NCBI GenBank assembly: GCA_008080595.1
Contig: VIKI01000062.1
Location: 1 to 32,902 of the forward strand
Origin: Comamonadaceae bacterium
GTDB taxonomy: Bacteria; Pseudomonadota; Gammaproteobacteria; Burkholderiales; Burkholderiaceae_C
Length of the DNA stretch: 32,902 nucleotides
Reading direction: 5' to 3'
Each line of letters begins with the position of its first letter. The stretch's first letter is position 1. Under the pieces are notes generated by a model. The model was not told where the DNA came from, ran no database searches, and worked only from the letters and a program-made list of their open reading frames with translations. Below are positions 8,658 to 18,151 of the stretch, piece after piece. A program made the translations under genes and the position numbers.

Positions 8658-10517
8658 ATGGCAGAAGCGGAACATTCCTTGCGATTTTTTCGTGCGGGTG
8701 GTTTTGATCAAGTCAGCATTGACACGGCGCAGGACTTGCTGGCGCTTGCGCAACTTGACCAGAAGCTTTGGGTGGCTTTGTCCTGCCCGGTGAAAGGCAT
8801 TGAGTTCGATACCCGCAGCCTGCAGTTCATTGACAGCGACCACGATGGCCATGTGCGTGTGCCTGAATTAACAGCTGCCATCCAGTGGGCTAACGAGCGG
8901 TTGACCAGCCCTGATGTGCTGGTTCAAAAGCTGGCGGGTGTGCCCATGGCCCATATTCGCAGCGACGACGAAGCTGGCAAGTTGATCAAAGCCGCTGCTT
9001 TGGCCCTGGCCGCAGAGTTGGGCAAAACCGAGGCGGATGTGTTGACCGTGGAAGAAACCAGTGCTGCCCAAGCCAGCCATGCTGCACGTGCGCAGGCCGC
9101 CTGGGAAGCTGCCGGTGCACAAGCCCTGCCATTGGGCGAAACTACCGCTGCGGCCCATGCACTGGTGGCTGAATTGAACGGCAAGGTACAGGATTTTTTT
9201 ACCCGTTGCCAGCTGGCCGCCTTTGATGTTCGGGCTGGTGATGTCTTGAATGCCTCAGAAGAGGCTTTGAAAGCCCTGGCCCCGGTGGCCTTGCAAGCAG
9301 ATACACAAGCCATCAGTGCCTTGCCATTGGCGCATGTGTCGGCCGCCGGCTTGTTGCCTCTGTCTGAGGGGGTGAATCCGGCATGGTGTGGCCGTTTGGC
9401 TGATTTGCGCGACACGGTGGTGTTGCCCTTGCTGGGCTCCAAAGACAGCCTGAGTGCCGCCGATTGGCAAGTGATTCATGACAAGCTTGCCCCGTATGTG
9501 AGCTGGCTGGCTGCTAAGCCAGACCCCATGGCCGAGGGTGATGGTGTGCGTGACCTGGAAAAGCTCGCGCGGTATGTGCGCGATTTGCAGCTTTTGGCCA
9601 ATAACTTTGCGTCGTTTCGGGACTTTTATACCGGCCGAGGCCAAGCCAGCTTTCAGGTCGGCACGCTGTACCTGGATGGCCGCTCATGCGAACTGTGTGT
9701 AGCGGTGAATGATGCCGCCAAACATGCCGCGTTGGCGGGCTTGTCACGTCTGTGCCTGGTGTATTGCGAATGCGTGCGCGGGGCAGAAAAACTCAGCATT
9801 GCCGCAGCTTTCACCGCAGGTGATGCGGATCAGTTGATGGTTGGGCGAAATGGGGTGTTTTATGACCGACAGGGGCGCGATTGGGATGCCACCATCAGCA
9901 AAATCATAGACCACCCGATCAGCTTGCGCCAAGCTTTTTGGTCGCCCTATAAAAACCTGGTGCGCATGCTGGGACTGCAATTTCAGAAGTTGACTGCCGG
10001 AAAAGCCAAAGAGGCCGACGACAAGTTATTGAATTCAGCGCTGGATACTTCAAAAAAAGGAGCAATTGGCGCTTCGGCCAAGGCCACGCCATCAGCTTTT
10101 GATGTGGGCAAGTTTGCCGGCATTTTTGCGGCAATCGGTTTGGCGCTGGCCGCGCTGGGCAGCATGGTCACCGCGTTGATGACCGGCTTGTTTGCCTTGC
10201 TGTGGTGGCAAATTCCGCTGGCATTGCTGGGCTTGATGTTGCTGATATCTGGCCCTGCCGTCGTGCTGGCCTGGTTTAAGTTGCGCAGCCGCAACCTGGG
10301 GCCGATTCTGGATGCCAATGGTTGGGCTATCAACGCCCGCGCACGGATCAACATTCCGTTTGGCACCTCACTGACGCAGTTGGCGCAACTGCCCGCCAAT
10401 GCCGAGGTCTCTCTGGTAGATCCCTATGCCGAAAAACCTGCTCAATGGCCGTATGTGGTGTTGGCGGTGGGGGTGGTGACGGCGGCAGTGGTTTGGTTTC
10501 TGCGTTTGGGGGGCTGA
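8658..10517 (+). CDS. Membrane protein of unknown function with an EF-hand
   Basis: A 619-residue protein of unknown function. The ATG at 8658 has GGAGA at 8648-8652; the frame opens further upstream without support. Near the N-terminus is a canonical EF-hand loop, DSDHDGHVRVPE (59-70), with all expected acidic ligands, so calcium binding is plausible. The middle (about 90-460) is soluble, Ala-rich at first, and contains a Cys pair in the stretch GRSCELCVAV. Residues about 484-539 hold two or more membrane helices, followed by a conserved-looking FKLRSRNLGPILDANGWAIN segment and a last helix at 598-615. There is no signal peptide, so the large N-terminal part is probably cytoplasmic. It stands alone between the MFS gene and gshA. 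Confidence 0.8.
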   Translation: MAEAEHSLRFFRAGGFDQVSIDTAQDLLALAQLDQKLWVALSCPVKGIEFDTRSLQFIDSDHDGHVRVPELTAAIQWANERLTSPDVLVQKLAGVPMAHIRSDDEAGKLIKAAALALAAELGKTEADVLTVEETSAAQASHAARAQAAWEAAGAQALPLGETTAAAHALVAELNGKVQDFFTRCQLAAFDVRAGDVLNASEEALKALAPVALQADTQAISALPLAHVSAAGLLPLSEGVNPAWCGRLADLRDTVVLPLLGSKDSLSAADWQVIHDKLAPYVSWLAAKPDPMAEGDGVRDLEKLARYVRDLQLLANNFASFRDFYTGRGQASFQVGTLYLDGRSCELCVAVNDAAKHAALAGLSRLCLVYCECVRGAEKLSIAAAFTAGDADQLMVGRNGVFYDRQGRDWDATISKIIDHPISLRQAFWSPYKNLVRMLGLQFQKLTAGKAKEADDKLLNSALDTSKKGAIGASAKATPSAFDVGKFAGIFAAIGLALAALGSMVTALMTGLFALLWWQIPLALLGLMLLISGPAVVLAWFKLRSRNLGPILDANGWAINARARINIPFGTSLTQLAQLPANAEVSLVDPYAEKPAQWPYVVLAVGVVTAAVVWFLRLGG

Positions 10518-10625
10518 TTTCAGCGCACTTGTCTTGTGGCCTGATCAATTTGGGCATGCTATTCTGAGCGAATGGGGTGCTTGCCCCTGCTTCTAGAATA
10601 CTGCTTCACTTACCAAGGCATTCTT

Positions 10626-11921
10626 ATGGTTCCGCACCTGATCACCGCACTGACTGGCCCCATCAATGAACTGGAACAGCGTGTGCTGGATTCCATGCCA
10701 GCGATTGAGCGCTGGTTTCGTCTGGAGTGGATGGAGCACACACCCTTGTTTTACAGCTCAGTGGATGTGCGCAATGCCGGTTTCAAACTGGCTCCAATCG
10801 ACACCAATCTGTTCCCGTCTAGCTGGAACAACTTGACACCCGAAATGCTTCCACTGGGCGTTCAGGCAGCCATGGCTGCTATTGAAAAGATATGTCCTGA
10901 GGCGCGCAATTTGTTGGTGATTCCTGAAAATGGTCAGCCCAGCAGTTTTTATCTGGCCAATTTGGCCCAGTTGAAGCGCTTGTTCAACATGGCAGGTTTG
11001 AACGTCAGATTGGGTTCAATTGATCCGGCGCTCAAAAAATCCACGACCTATGAACTGCAAAATGGTGAGTCTGTCACTCTGGAGCCGGTGATTCGTGGCA
11101 AGCGTCGCTTAGGTCTGAAAGACTTTGACCCCTGTACCATTTTGCTGAACAACGATCTGAGTGCCGGTGTGCCAGGTATTCTGGAAGACATTCATGAGCA
11201 ATACCTGTTGCCACCTCTGCATGCCGCGTGGCCAACGCGTCGCAAAAGCATGCATTTCAAATGTTATGAGGAAGTGCCAAAGCGCCTGGGCAAGTTGCTC
11301 GGTGTTGATCCGTGGTTGATTTACCCCTTGTCCGAACGCTGTGAAAACGTCAATCTGGGCGAAGACAAAGGTTTTGACAGTTTGCAAGCTCAGGTGGACA
11401 TTGTGCTGACCCGCGTCAAGCGCAAATACAAGGAATATGGCATCAAGGAAAAACCTTTTGTGGTGGTAAAAGCCGACCATGCCACGCATGAGCTGGGCAT
11501 TGTGATGGTACGTGATGCCAAAGACATGCAGGCGCTCAAAGCGCGCATTCATGTGCTGTCCAGTGGCCGTAAAACGCCGATGCCAGCTTATGACTTCCTG
11601 GTGCAAGAAGGTGTGTTGACACAAGAGCGTGTGAATGATGCTGTGGCTGAACCGGTGATTTACATGATGGATCGGTATGTGGTAGGTGGTTTTTACCGGG
11701 TACATGCCGGGCGTGCTGCCGATGAAAACCTGAATGCTCCTGGATCCAGCTATGTACCACTGGCGTTTGAACACGGAACACAATTACCTCAACCAGGTAT
11801 GAAACCCGGCATCAGCCTGCCGAATCGCTTCTACATGTATGGTGTAGTGGGCCGTTTGGCCATGTTGGCGGCCAGTTATGAGCTGGAAGCCACCGACCCC
11901 AGCGACCAAGATTTCGAATGA
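10626..11921 (+). CDS. gshA: Glutamate-cysteine ligase (betaproteobacterial GshA type)
   Basis: A 431-residue enzyme for the first step of glutathione synthesis: glutamate + cysteine + ATP to gamma-glutamylcysteine. It belongs to the GshA family first described from acidithiobacilli and common in betaproteobacteria, unrelated in length and sequence to E. coli GshA. Characteristic stretches include the N-terminal PINELEQRVLDSMPAIERWFR, FYSSVDVRNAGFKLAPIDTNLFP and, near the C-terminus, GRAADENLNAPGSSYVPLAFE. The start at 10626 has AAGG at 10616-10619. gshB lies downstream on the same strand with kup in between, which supports the role. No frame problem is seen. Confidence 0.95.
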   Translation: MVPHLITALTGPINELEQRVLDSMPAIERWFRLEWMEHTPLFYSSVDVRNAGFKLAPIDTNLFPSSWNNLTPEMLPLGVQAAMAAIEKICPEARNLLVIPENGQPSSFYLANLAQLKRLFNMAGLNVRLGSIDPALKKSTTYELQNGESVTLEPVIRGKRRLGLKDFDPCTILLNNDLSAGVPGILEDIHEQYLLPPLHAAWPTRRKSMHFKCYEEVPKRLGKLLGVDPWLIYPLSERCENVNLGEDKGFDSLQAQVDIVLTRVKRKYKEYGIKEKPFVVVKADHATHELGIVMVRDAKDMQALKARIHVLSSGRKTPMPAYDFLVQEGVLTQERVNDAVAEPVIYMMDRYVVGGFYRVHAGRAADENLNAPGSSYVPLAFEHGTQLPQPGMKPGISLPNRFYMYGVVGRLAMLAASYELEATDPSDQDFE

Positions 11922-11992
11922 AGCGTTTTCTGACGCAAAATAAACATCCTTTTTGACACGGAGCCTGCTGTTCATAGAACACGGGTCGCTAT

Positions 11993-13861
11993 TTGGCAAC
12001 ATCTCAATCCTCGCTTCGCGCTCTCACACTGGGGGCAATTGGTGTTGTTTACGGTGACATTGGTACCAGCGTTTTGTACGCCGTCAAGGAGGTGTTTGGT
12101 TCAGGCCATGTGCCGTTCACGATTGACAACGTGATGGGCATCTTGTCGATCTTTTTTTGGACACTGACCGTCATCATTTCGCTGAAATATGTGACTTTGG
12201 TGCTGCGGGCCGACAACAACGGTGAAGGTGGTTTGGTGGCGATGCTGGCCCTGGCTTCTCAGTCCGTGAAAGACCGGCCGAGGGTGCGCAAGGTTTTGCT
12301 CTTGGTCGGTATTTTTGGCACTTGTCTGTTTTATGGCGACGGCGTCATCACGCCGGCCATCTCGGTGCTGTCAGCTGTAGAAGGGCTGGAGGTGGTGTCA
12401 CCCACCTTCAAAAAGGCGGTGATCCCGCTCACTTTGGTGATTTTGTTTGGCTTGTTTGCTGTTCAAAAACGTGGCACGGCCGACATTGGTAAATTTTTTG
12501 GCCCGATCACACTGGTCTGGTTTGCAGTGATTGCGATTCTGGGGGTTAGCCATATCGTGCATAACCCGGAGATTTTGTGGGCTTTGAGTCCGCATTACGC
12601 GGTACGTTTTTTGTGGCTCAATCCACTGACTTCATTCATTATTTTGGGGGCGGTGGTGCTTTGCGTCACGGGTGGGGAGGCCTTGTATGCCGATATGGGG
12701 CATTTTGGTAAAAAACCGATTCGCCTGGCCTGGTTTTTCGTCGTCATGCCAGCCTTGACTTTGAATTATTTTGGACAGGGGGCCTTGCTGCTGAGCAACC
12801 CGGCTGCCGTTAAAAACCCCTTTTTCATGATGGCCCCGACCTGGGCTTTGCTGCCTTTGGTGGGCTTGGCTACCTTGGCGACCGTGATTGCGTCCCAAGC
12901 ATTGATTACGGGGGCATTCTCGGTCACCAAACAAGTGATTCAGCTCGGCTATTTGCCACGTTTTCAGGTGTGGCACACCAGTGTCAAGGAAACCGGTCAG
13001 ATTTTCATGCCGTTTGTCAATTGGGGCTTGTTTGCGCTGATTGTGCTGGCTGTGATGTTGTTCAAATCTTCCAGTAACCTGGCTGCTGCTTACGGCATTG
13101 CGGTCACGCTGGACATGCTGATCACCACAGTGCTGACTTTCTTTGTGATTCGTTATGCCTGGCATTACCCATTGGCTTTGTGCCTGGCTGCAACGGGTGT
13201 ATTTTTTGTGATTGATTTGGCGTTTTTTACCTCCAACATGATCAAGCTGGTGGAAGGGGGCTGGTTCCCGCTGTTGATTGCTGCCGGGGTCTTTACCTTG
13301 ATGCTGACTTGGAAAGATGGCCGACGTTTGCTCAATCAAAAGTTGGAGTCCGAGGCCATAGATTTGAGCAGTTTTCTGGATGCTGTGTTCATCAATCCAC
13401 CGGCACGAGTGGCGGGCAGTGCGGTCTTTTTAACGGCTGCACCTGGCACCGTGCCCAATGCCATGTTGCATAACCTGAAGCACAACAAAGTGTTGCATGA
13501 GTTCAATTTATTTGTCACCGTGGTGAATCACGAAGTGCCATGGATCGGCATGGATAAACGTCTGAACATCGAATCCCTCGGGCATGATTGCTGGCAGGTG
13601 GTGGTCAATTACGGTTTCAAGAATGACCCGGATCTGCCCAAAGCCCTGACCAATCTGCAAGGTCGTGGTTGTGAACTTGATCCCATGACCACCAGTTATT
13701 TCTTGTCGCGTGACTCAGTGGTGCCGACCATTGGCAGTGGCATGGCGCATTGGCGTGAAAAGCTGTTTGCTCAAATGCACCTCAACGCCAGTGGTGCTGC
13801 TGATTTTCTGAATCTGCCTAGCAACTCGGTGGTGGAGTTGGGCAGCAAAATTGAAATTTGA
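11993..13861 (+). CDS. kup: Low-affinity potassium uptake protein Kup
   Basis: A 622-residue potassium:proton symporter of the KUP/HAK/KT family. The N-terminal signature [27 protein letters not shown] is present in full, followed by the family motif [20 protein letters not shown] (around 114-133) and about 12 membrane helices; residues after about 450 form the soluble C-terminal domain. The start is TTG at 11993; no ATG or GTG precedes the signature in frame, so TTG is well supported. The gene lies 71 nt after gshA and 25 nt before gshB, so potassium uptake may be co-expressed with glutathione synthesis. Confidence 0.95.
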   Translation: MATSQSSLRALTLGAIGVVYGDIGTSVLYAVKEVFGSGHVPFTIDNVMGILSIFFWTLTVIISLKYVTLVLRADNNGEGGLVAMLALASQSVKDRPRVRKVLLLVGIFGTCLFYGDGVITPAISVLSAVEGLEVVSPTFKKAVIPLTLVILFGLFAVQKRGTADIGKFFGPITLVWFAVIAILGVSHIVHNPEILWALSPHYAVRFLWLNPLTSFIILGAVVLCVTGGEALYADMGHFGKKPIRLAWFFVVMPALTLNYFGQGALLLSNPAAVKNPFFMMAPTWALLPLVGLATLATVIASQALITGAFSVTKQVIQLGYLPRFQVWHTSVKETGQIFMPFVNWGLFALIVLAVMLFKSSSNLAAAYGIAVTLDMLITTVLTFFVIRYAWHYPLALCLAATGVFFVIDLAFFTSNMIKLVEGGWFPLLIAAGVFTLMLTWKDGRRLLNQKLESEAIDLSSFLDAVFINPPARVAGSAVFLTAAPGTVPNAMLHNLKHNKVLHEFNLFVTVVNHEVPWIGMDKRLNIESLGHDCWQVVVNYGFKNDPDLPKALTNLQGRGCELDPMTTSYFLSRDSVVPTIGSGMAHWREKLFAQMHLNASGAADFLNLPSNSVVELGSKIEI

Positions 13862-13886
13862 ATTCATGAAAGATGGGATGTTTCAG

Positions 13887-14852
13887 ATGAAATTGTTGTT
13901 CGTGGCTGACCCTCTTGAGTCATTCAAAATCTACAAAGACAGCACGTTTGCCATGATGCGCGAAGCGGCCAGGCGTGGACACAGCTTGAGCGTTTGTGAG
14001 CCCAAAGACATCAGATGGCAGCGCGGCGAACCCGTCACGGCCCGTGTACGTGACATCACATTGACAGGCCATCCTGTGGACTGGTTTGCCGTCACTGCGC
14101 CAGCTCATGGCGAAGGATGGCGGGAACTCAAAGGCTTTGATGCGGTGGTGATGCGCAAAGACCCGCCGTTTGACAGTGAGTATTTCTACACCACCCACTT
14201 GCTGGAGCAGGCCGAGCGCGAAGGGGCCCGGGTGTTCAACAAGCCGGGGGCCTTGCGTGACCACCCTGAAAAACTGGCCATTCTCGAATGGCCGCAGTTC
14301 ATTGGCCCAACTCTGGTGACACGTGATGCGCAAGACATCAAACGCTTTCATGCCGAACACCAAGACATCATTCTGAAACCTTTGGATGGCATGGGGGGTA
14401 TGGGGATTTTTCGGGTCAGGGAGGACGGGCTGAATCTGGGCGGCATCATCGAAACCCTGAACAAAGAGGGTGCGCAAACCGTGATGGTGCAAAAGTTTTT
14501 ACCGGCCATCGCGCAAGGGGACAAGCGCATTCTGGTGATTGGTGGTGTACCTGTGCCGTATTGTCTGGCCCGTATTCCGCAAGGTGGCGAGGTGCGTGGC
14601 AACCTGGCCGCCGGTGGCAAGGGCGTGGCACAAGCCTTGACAGCGCGTGACCGTGACATTGCCCAGACCATTGGCCCGGTGCTGGCGCAGCGCGGTTTGT
14701 TGTTGATCGGGTTGGATGTGATTGGTGACAGCCTGACAGAAATCAACGTCACCAGCCCGACCTGTTTTCAGGAAATCACCGATCAAACCGGGTTTGATGT
14801 GGCGGAGATGTTTTTGCAAGCCCTTGAAGCTGAGCATGAGCGTTCGCACTGA
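13887..14852 (+). CDS. gshB: Glutathione synthetase
   Basis: A 321-residue ATP-grasp enzyme that joins gamma-glutamylcysteine and glycine. The start MKLLFVADPLESFKIYKDSTFAMM at 13887 fits the family (E. coli 316 aa); in-frame starts at 13866 and 13851 would add an unlikely tail and overlap kup. Seen motifs: VVMRKDPPFDSEYFYTTHLLE, VFNKPGALRDHPEKLAI, the ATP-binding ILKPLDGMGGMGIFRV and the C-terminal INVTSPTCFQEI. It completes the pathway begun by gshA upstream. The 3' end overlaps the convergent amidotransferase reading frame by 70 nt. Confidence 0.96.
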   Translation: MKLLFVADPLESFKIYKDSTFAMMREAARRGHSLSVCEPKDIRWQRGEPVTARVRDITLTGHPVDWFAVTAPAHGEGWRELKGFDAVVMRKDPPFDSEYFYTTHLLEQAEREGARVFNKPGALRDHPEKLAILEWPQFIGPTLVTRDAQDIKRFHAEHQDIILKPLDGMGGMGIFRVREDGLNLGGIIETLNKEGAQTVMVQKFLPAIAQGDKRILVIGGVPVPYCLARIPQGGEVRGNLAAGGKGVAQALTARDRDIAQTIGPVLAQRGLLLIGLDVIGDSLTEINVTSPTCFQEITDQTGFDVAEMFLQALEAEHERSH

Positions 14853-15721
14853 GATGCCGGCCCCTCTTCAACCACTGGCACGGGCCCATGAGGGTCGGTG
14901 ATCGGGGCGGGGCGGGGCGGGGCCGCGCATTGGCAGCTGCAGCAGGCCACGATGCCATCCACAAACACCTTGAGCTCTCCTGGGGCAAACGCAGTCCATT
15001 CTTCGTCGGTGGTTAATGGCTCGGTGACCACGATGGCCAGTCGATCTTCTGGGCTGTTGAGCTGCGCCAGATTCACCGACACATCTTCGTCCTTCAAATG
15101 CACCTGGCGAAACGGGTGTGCCCGCAGCACGTAACACAATTTGGTGGTGGCATGTGCCCATAAGGCCTGACCATTGCTGAGCAAAAAATTGAAGGTGCCG
15201 TGTTTTGAAATCTGGGGCACCAGTTCTTGCAATGTTCGGGTGAGTTCGTCTATCGAAGGGACATCCGCATGGGATTTGGACAATTCCTGCATCAGCCAGC
15301 AAAAAGCCAGCTCGCTGTCGGTATTGCCCACGGGTTTGAAATGGCCATGCAGCTTGGGGGCAAAGTTTTTCAGATCCCCGTTATGTGCAAACACCCAGTA
15401 GCGGCCCCAGAGTTCACGCACGAACGGGTGGGTATTTTCCAGCGTGATTTTCCCCACCGTGGCTTTGCGCACATGGGCCACCACATTGTGGCTCCTGATC
15501 GGGTAACTTTTGAGCATTTGCGCAATGGGTGACTGTGCCGCGCTTTGTTTGTCGACAAAGTGGCGAATGCCTTTGCCTGGTGTGTTGTCATCACTTTCAA
15601 AAAAGGCAATGCCCCATCCGTCTGCATGGTGGTCGGTACAACCGCCGCGTTGTGAAAACCCGGTAAAGCTCAGCGTCAGGCTGGCTGGCAGATGGCTGTT
15701 CATCCCAAGAAGTTGGCACAT
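14783..15721 (-). CDS. Class II glutamine amidotransferase (YafJ-like)
   Basis: A 312-residue Ntn-type amidotransferase. Cys2 right after the start Met is the nucleophile (MCQLLGMN), and the family residues are in place: DHHADGWGIAFFE, NVVAHVRKATVG, WVFAHNGDLKNF and GNTDSELAFCWLM. It should hydrolyse glutamine or a related gamma-glutamyl compound; the substrate of YafJ-like proteins is not settled, and the position beside gshB is suggestive only. The domain ends near FAPGELKVFVDG (about residue 257). The remaining tail is odd: rich in Cys, Pro and Arg, encoded partly by a GGGGC repeat (14904-14923), and it runs 70 nt into the antisense of gshB. One repeat unit fewer would end the protein at 14868 with 282 residues, clear of gshB. 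Confidence 0.87.
   Translation of the reverse strand: MCQLLGMNSHLPASLTLSFTGFSQRGGCTDHHADGWGIAFFESDDNTPGKGIRHFVDKQSAAQSPIAQMLKSYPIRSHNVVAHVRKATVGKITLENTHPFVRELWGRYWVFAHNGDLKNFAPKLHGHFKPVGNTDSELAFCWLMQELSKSHADVPSIDELTRTLQELVPQISKHGTFNFLLSNGQALWAHATTKLCYVLRAHPFRQVHLKDEDVSVNLAQLNSPEDRLAIVVTEPLTTDEEWTAFAPGELKVFVDGIVACCSCQCAAPPRPAPITDPHGPVPVVEEGPASQCERSCSASRACKNISATSNPV
14904..14923 (+). repeat. Tandem pentanucleotide repeat (GGGGC)x4
   Basis: Four perfect copies of GGGGC lie inside the 3' part of the amidotransferase gene (read there as GCCCC). A unit of 5 nt means that any copy change shifts the frame and the stop codon. Confidence 0.95.
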
Positions 15722-15958
15722 AGTTGTTTCAGTAGAGGCATTTGCAGGAGTTTGTCTATTTTGCTCGGTCTGAGTCGTGTTTTCGCAGCTTAAACCTGAG
15801 GTTTGTTGTGATTGGTGTAAAAAAATGCCTTTGGCAAGGGTATGCTGTTACACGTTGCAATATGTAAGAAAATCGACGCTAAAACATGAGCTTGTGGACT
15901 GATTTGACTTGGTTTTCAGTTTTTTGTCACTGGCTTGTCTTAATGTAGGAATGTAGTT

Positions 15959-18094
15959 TTGAAGAACCGTGCTGGTCTTTTTGCGAGTATTTTGATAGCG
16001 TTGTGTACTCAGCTGTTGCCACAGGCGCAAGCCTTGACTTTGGGCGATTTGCGTGGCACTGCGGTATTGGGACAATCGCTGGATGTGTCAGTACAAGTTC
16101 AGGCCGGCCCAGGTGAGGAGCTTTCTGCAGCTTGTGTGAAAGCCGAAGTGTTTTTTGCGGATGCGCCTCAAATGGCCCCGACGGTGACTGTTGGAGCGGC
16201 CACAGGAGCTTTGTCTGAAGTGCGTATCCGGTCATCGGCCATGGTGAATGAGCCGGTAGTCATGGTGCAAGTGCATGCCACTTGTGGCTCCAGTCACACG
16301 CGACGTTATGTGTTGTTGGCAGATTTCCCCAAAGCCCTTCAGTCATCAGAGGCTCAACCCTTGGTGGCTGCCCCCGCACTGGCAGTGAATGAACCCGTTT
16401 CTCAGCCAACTTCTACCAAGCCCACCGGAGCGGCCAAACCTTCAATCGCAACACCTGACATGAACAGTGCGGGGACCGGCGATCTTGCTGCCAAATCCCC
16501 TGCGTCATCCAAAAATGGCTCCAAGGTGCGCGATGCATCGCCCCCCAAGTCCAGGACACGCCCCACGGGAAAAGCCGTGCTTAAACTGGATCCGCTGGAT
16601 ATTTTTTCGGATCGCATGGACAAGCTTGATTCACTCATGTTGTTTGAACCTGCAGAAGATGCGTTGAAACAAACCAAGCAAATCACTGCCTTGCAAGATG
16701 ATTTGAAGGCCATGCGTGATTTGGTTAGCAAAAATGATGCGCAAATGGCTTCTCTGAGAAGCCAGTTGGAGCAGGCACAAACACAACAAGTACCGATTTT
16801 GCTGGTGTATGCCTTGACGGGTTTGGTGGTGCTGTGCCTGATCATTTTGGGCTGGTTGTGGAGCAAACAGCGGCAAAGTCACAAAATGTCAGACTGGTGG
16901 CAGCAGCATGAAGATGAGCCTGCCACTATCCTGATGCCTCCAAACCCGCCAGAGAAAGCACCCGAGACGCCAGAAGTCACGGACAAACCGGTGAAGACGG
17001 GGGGCGCAAAACTCACCAATACGGTGGCCTTTCCAAGACCAGTCATGGGGTCGGCATCTGCTGCAAAACCCGCCCAAACCGTTCCTGAGGTTGATCTGGA
17101 TATTGATCTGGACAGTTTCATGTTGTCTGAAAAAAAATCAGACTCGGCTCCATTGGCACCGTTACAGCCCATGCCTGTGCGTGGCATCCACCACATCAAC
17201 GCTGAGAGCATTCTTGATATTCGGCAGCAGGCTGAGTTCTTCATGTCACTGGGGCAAACAGATCGCGCGATTAATCTGCTGAAGTTGCAGATTGAAGAAG
17301 CGGATGAATCCAATCCCATGGTTTATCTGGATTTGATCAGCTTGTACCACTCGCTGGGCATGAAAACTGATTTCCGTGAACTCCGCGACGCATTTCAAAA
17401 AGAATTTAATGCACGGATGCCCGATTTCCCTGCCTTTAACGTCGCGGGTAAAGAATTGGAAAACTATCCCGAGGTGTTGGAGAAACTGGCATCTCTATGG
17501 CCACAAAACCAAGCATTGAGTTACCTGGATACCTGTATTTTCCATAACCCATTGGCGCCAGTGCGCCCCATGTTTGAGTTGAACGCCTTTCGCGACCTGC
17601 TGCTGCTTCATGCCTTGGTTGAAGACATTAACGCTGACCTGCCCTCACTGGGAAATTTGTCCGCAGCGTTTGAGTCGCCCTCACCGGTATCGGTACCGGC
17701 ATCGCTTGATCCACCTGCTGAGATGACTTTAGGTGCATCCGTTATGCCGCCCCCGCTTTCTGAGGGGCCTGTGCAACCGGCTCAAAATTTGGTGCACGAT
17801 GAGGCGCATAGCATGGACTTTTCCCTTGAGGAAGATCCTGTTGACGCGTTACCCAACGAACCAGCAGAAGTCAGCATTGAGCCGGAATCCATACCGGTTG
17901 ATGAACCTGCGGAAGTGGTGGACGCTCTGCCAGAGGAAGCGCCGACAAGCATGATGCTCGATCTGGATTTTTCAAGCATAGCCATGCCTGCAAGTGGGGG
18001 TCTTCAATCAACTGACGAAGCAGAGCCCATCAATCACCCACCGGTGCGTTACGCCACCCGATCACGTGCGGCTGATACCAAAAAATCGAAGTAA
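15959..18094 (+). CDS. FimV-like envelope protein with a TPR-like region
   Basis: A 711-residue protein starting with TTG at 15959, supported by AGGA at 15947-15950. Residues 1-26 form a signal peptide (cleavage after QAQA), followed by the FimV N-terminal signature LTLGDLRGTAVLGQSLDVSVQV. In order: periplasmic domain (27-125), Pro/Ala/Ser-rich linker (125-205), a short coiled coil (about 236-275), one membrane helix (278-301), and a cytoplasmic part with a helical, TPR-like region (about 415-535; SILDIRQQAEFFMSLGQTDRAINLLK) and acidic low-complexity linkers. FimV proteins act at the cell pole and in type IV pilus and motility control; here no pilus gene is near, so the exact role is open. 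It is shorter than Pseudomonas FimV (about 900 aa) and lacks a recognisable LysM motif. Confidence 0.8.
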   Translation: MKNRAGLFASILIALCTQLLPQAQALTLGDLRGTAVLGQSLDVSVQVQAGPGEELSAACVKAEVFFADAPQMAPTVTVGAATGALSEVRIRSSAMVNEPVVMVQVHATCGSSHTRRYVLLADFPKALQSSEAQPLVAAPALAVNEPVSQPTSTKPTGAAKPSIATPDMNSAGTGDLAAKSPASSKNGSKVRDASPPKSRTRPTGKAVLKLDPLDIFSDRMDKLDSLMLFEPAEDALKQTKQITALQDDLKAMRDLVSKNDAQMASLRSQLEQAQTQQVPILLVYALTGLVVLCLIILGWLWSKQRQSHKMSDWWQQHEDEPATILMPPNPPEKAPETPEVTDKPVKTGGAKLTNTVAFPRPVMGSASAAKPAQTVPEVDLDIDLDSFMLSEKKSDSAPLAPLQPMPVRGIHHINAESILDIRQQAEFFMSLGQTDRAINLLKLQIEEADESNPMVYLDLISLYHSLGMKTDFRELRDAFQKEFNARMPDFPAFNVAGKELENYPEVLEKLASLWPQNQALSYLDTCIFHNPLAPVRPMFELNAFRDLLLLHALVEDINADLPSLGNLSAAFESPSPVSVPASLDPPAEMTLGASVMPPPLSEGPVQPAQNLVHDEAHSMDFSLEEDPVDALPNEPAEVSIEPESIPVDEPAEVVDALPEEAPTSMMLDLDFSSIAMPASGGLQSTDEAEPINHPPVRYATRSRAADTKKSK

Positions 18095-18151
18095 TCAGGG
18101 CGAATTGCGGTTGTTCAAGGCGGGTCACTTGGCTCGTGGCTGTCACTGCCT

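Noticed and set aside
18095-18151. Terminator between the convergent FimV-like and SGNH genes
   Set aside because: I could find no stable stem with a T run in this short spacer.
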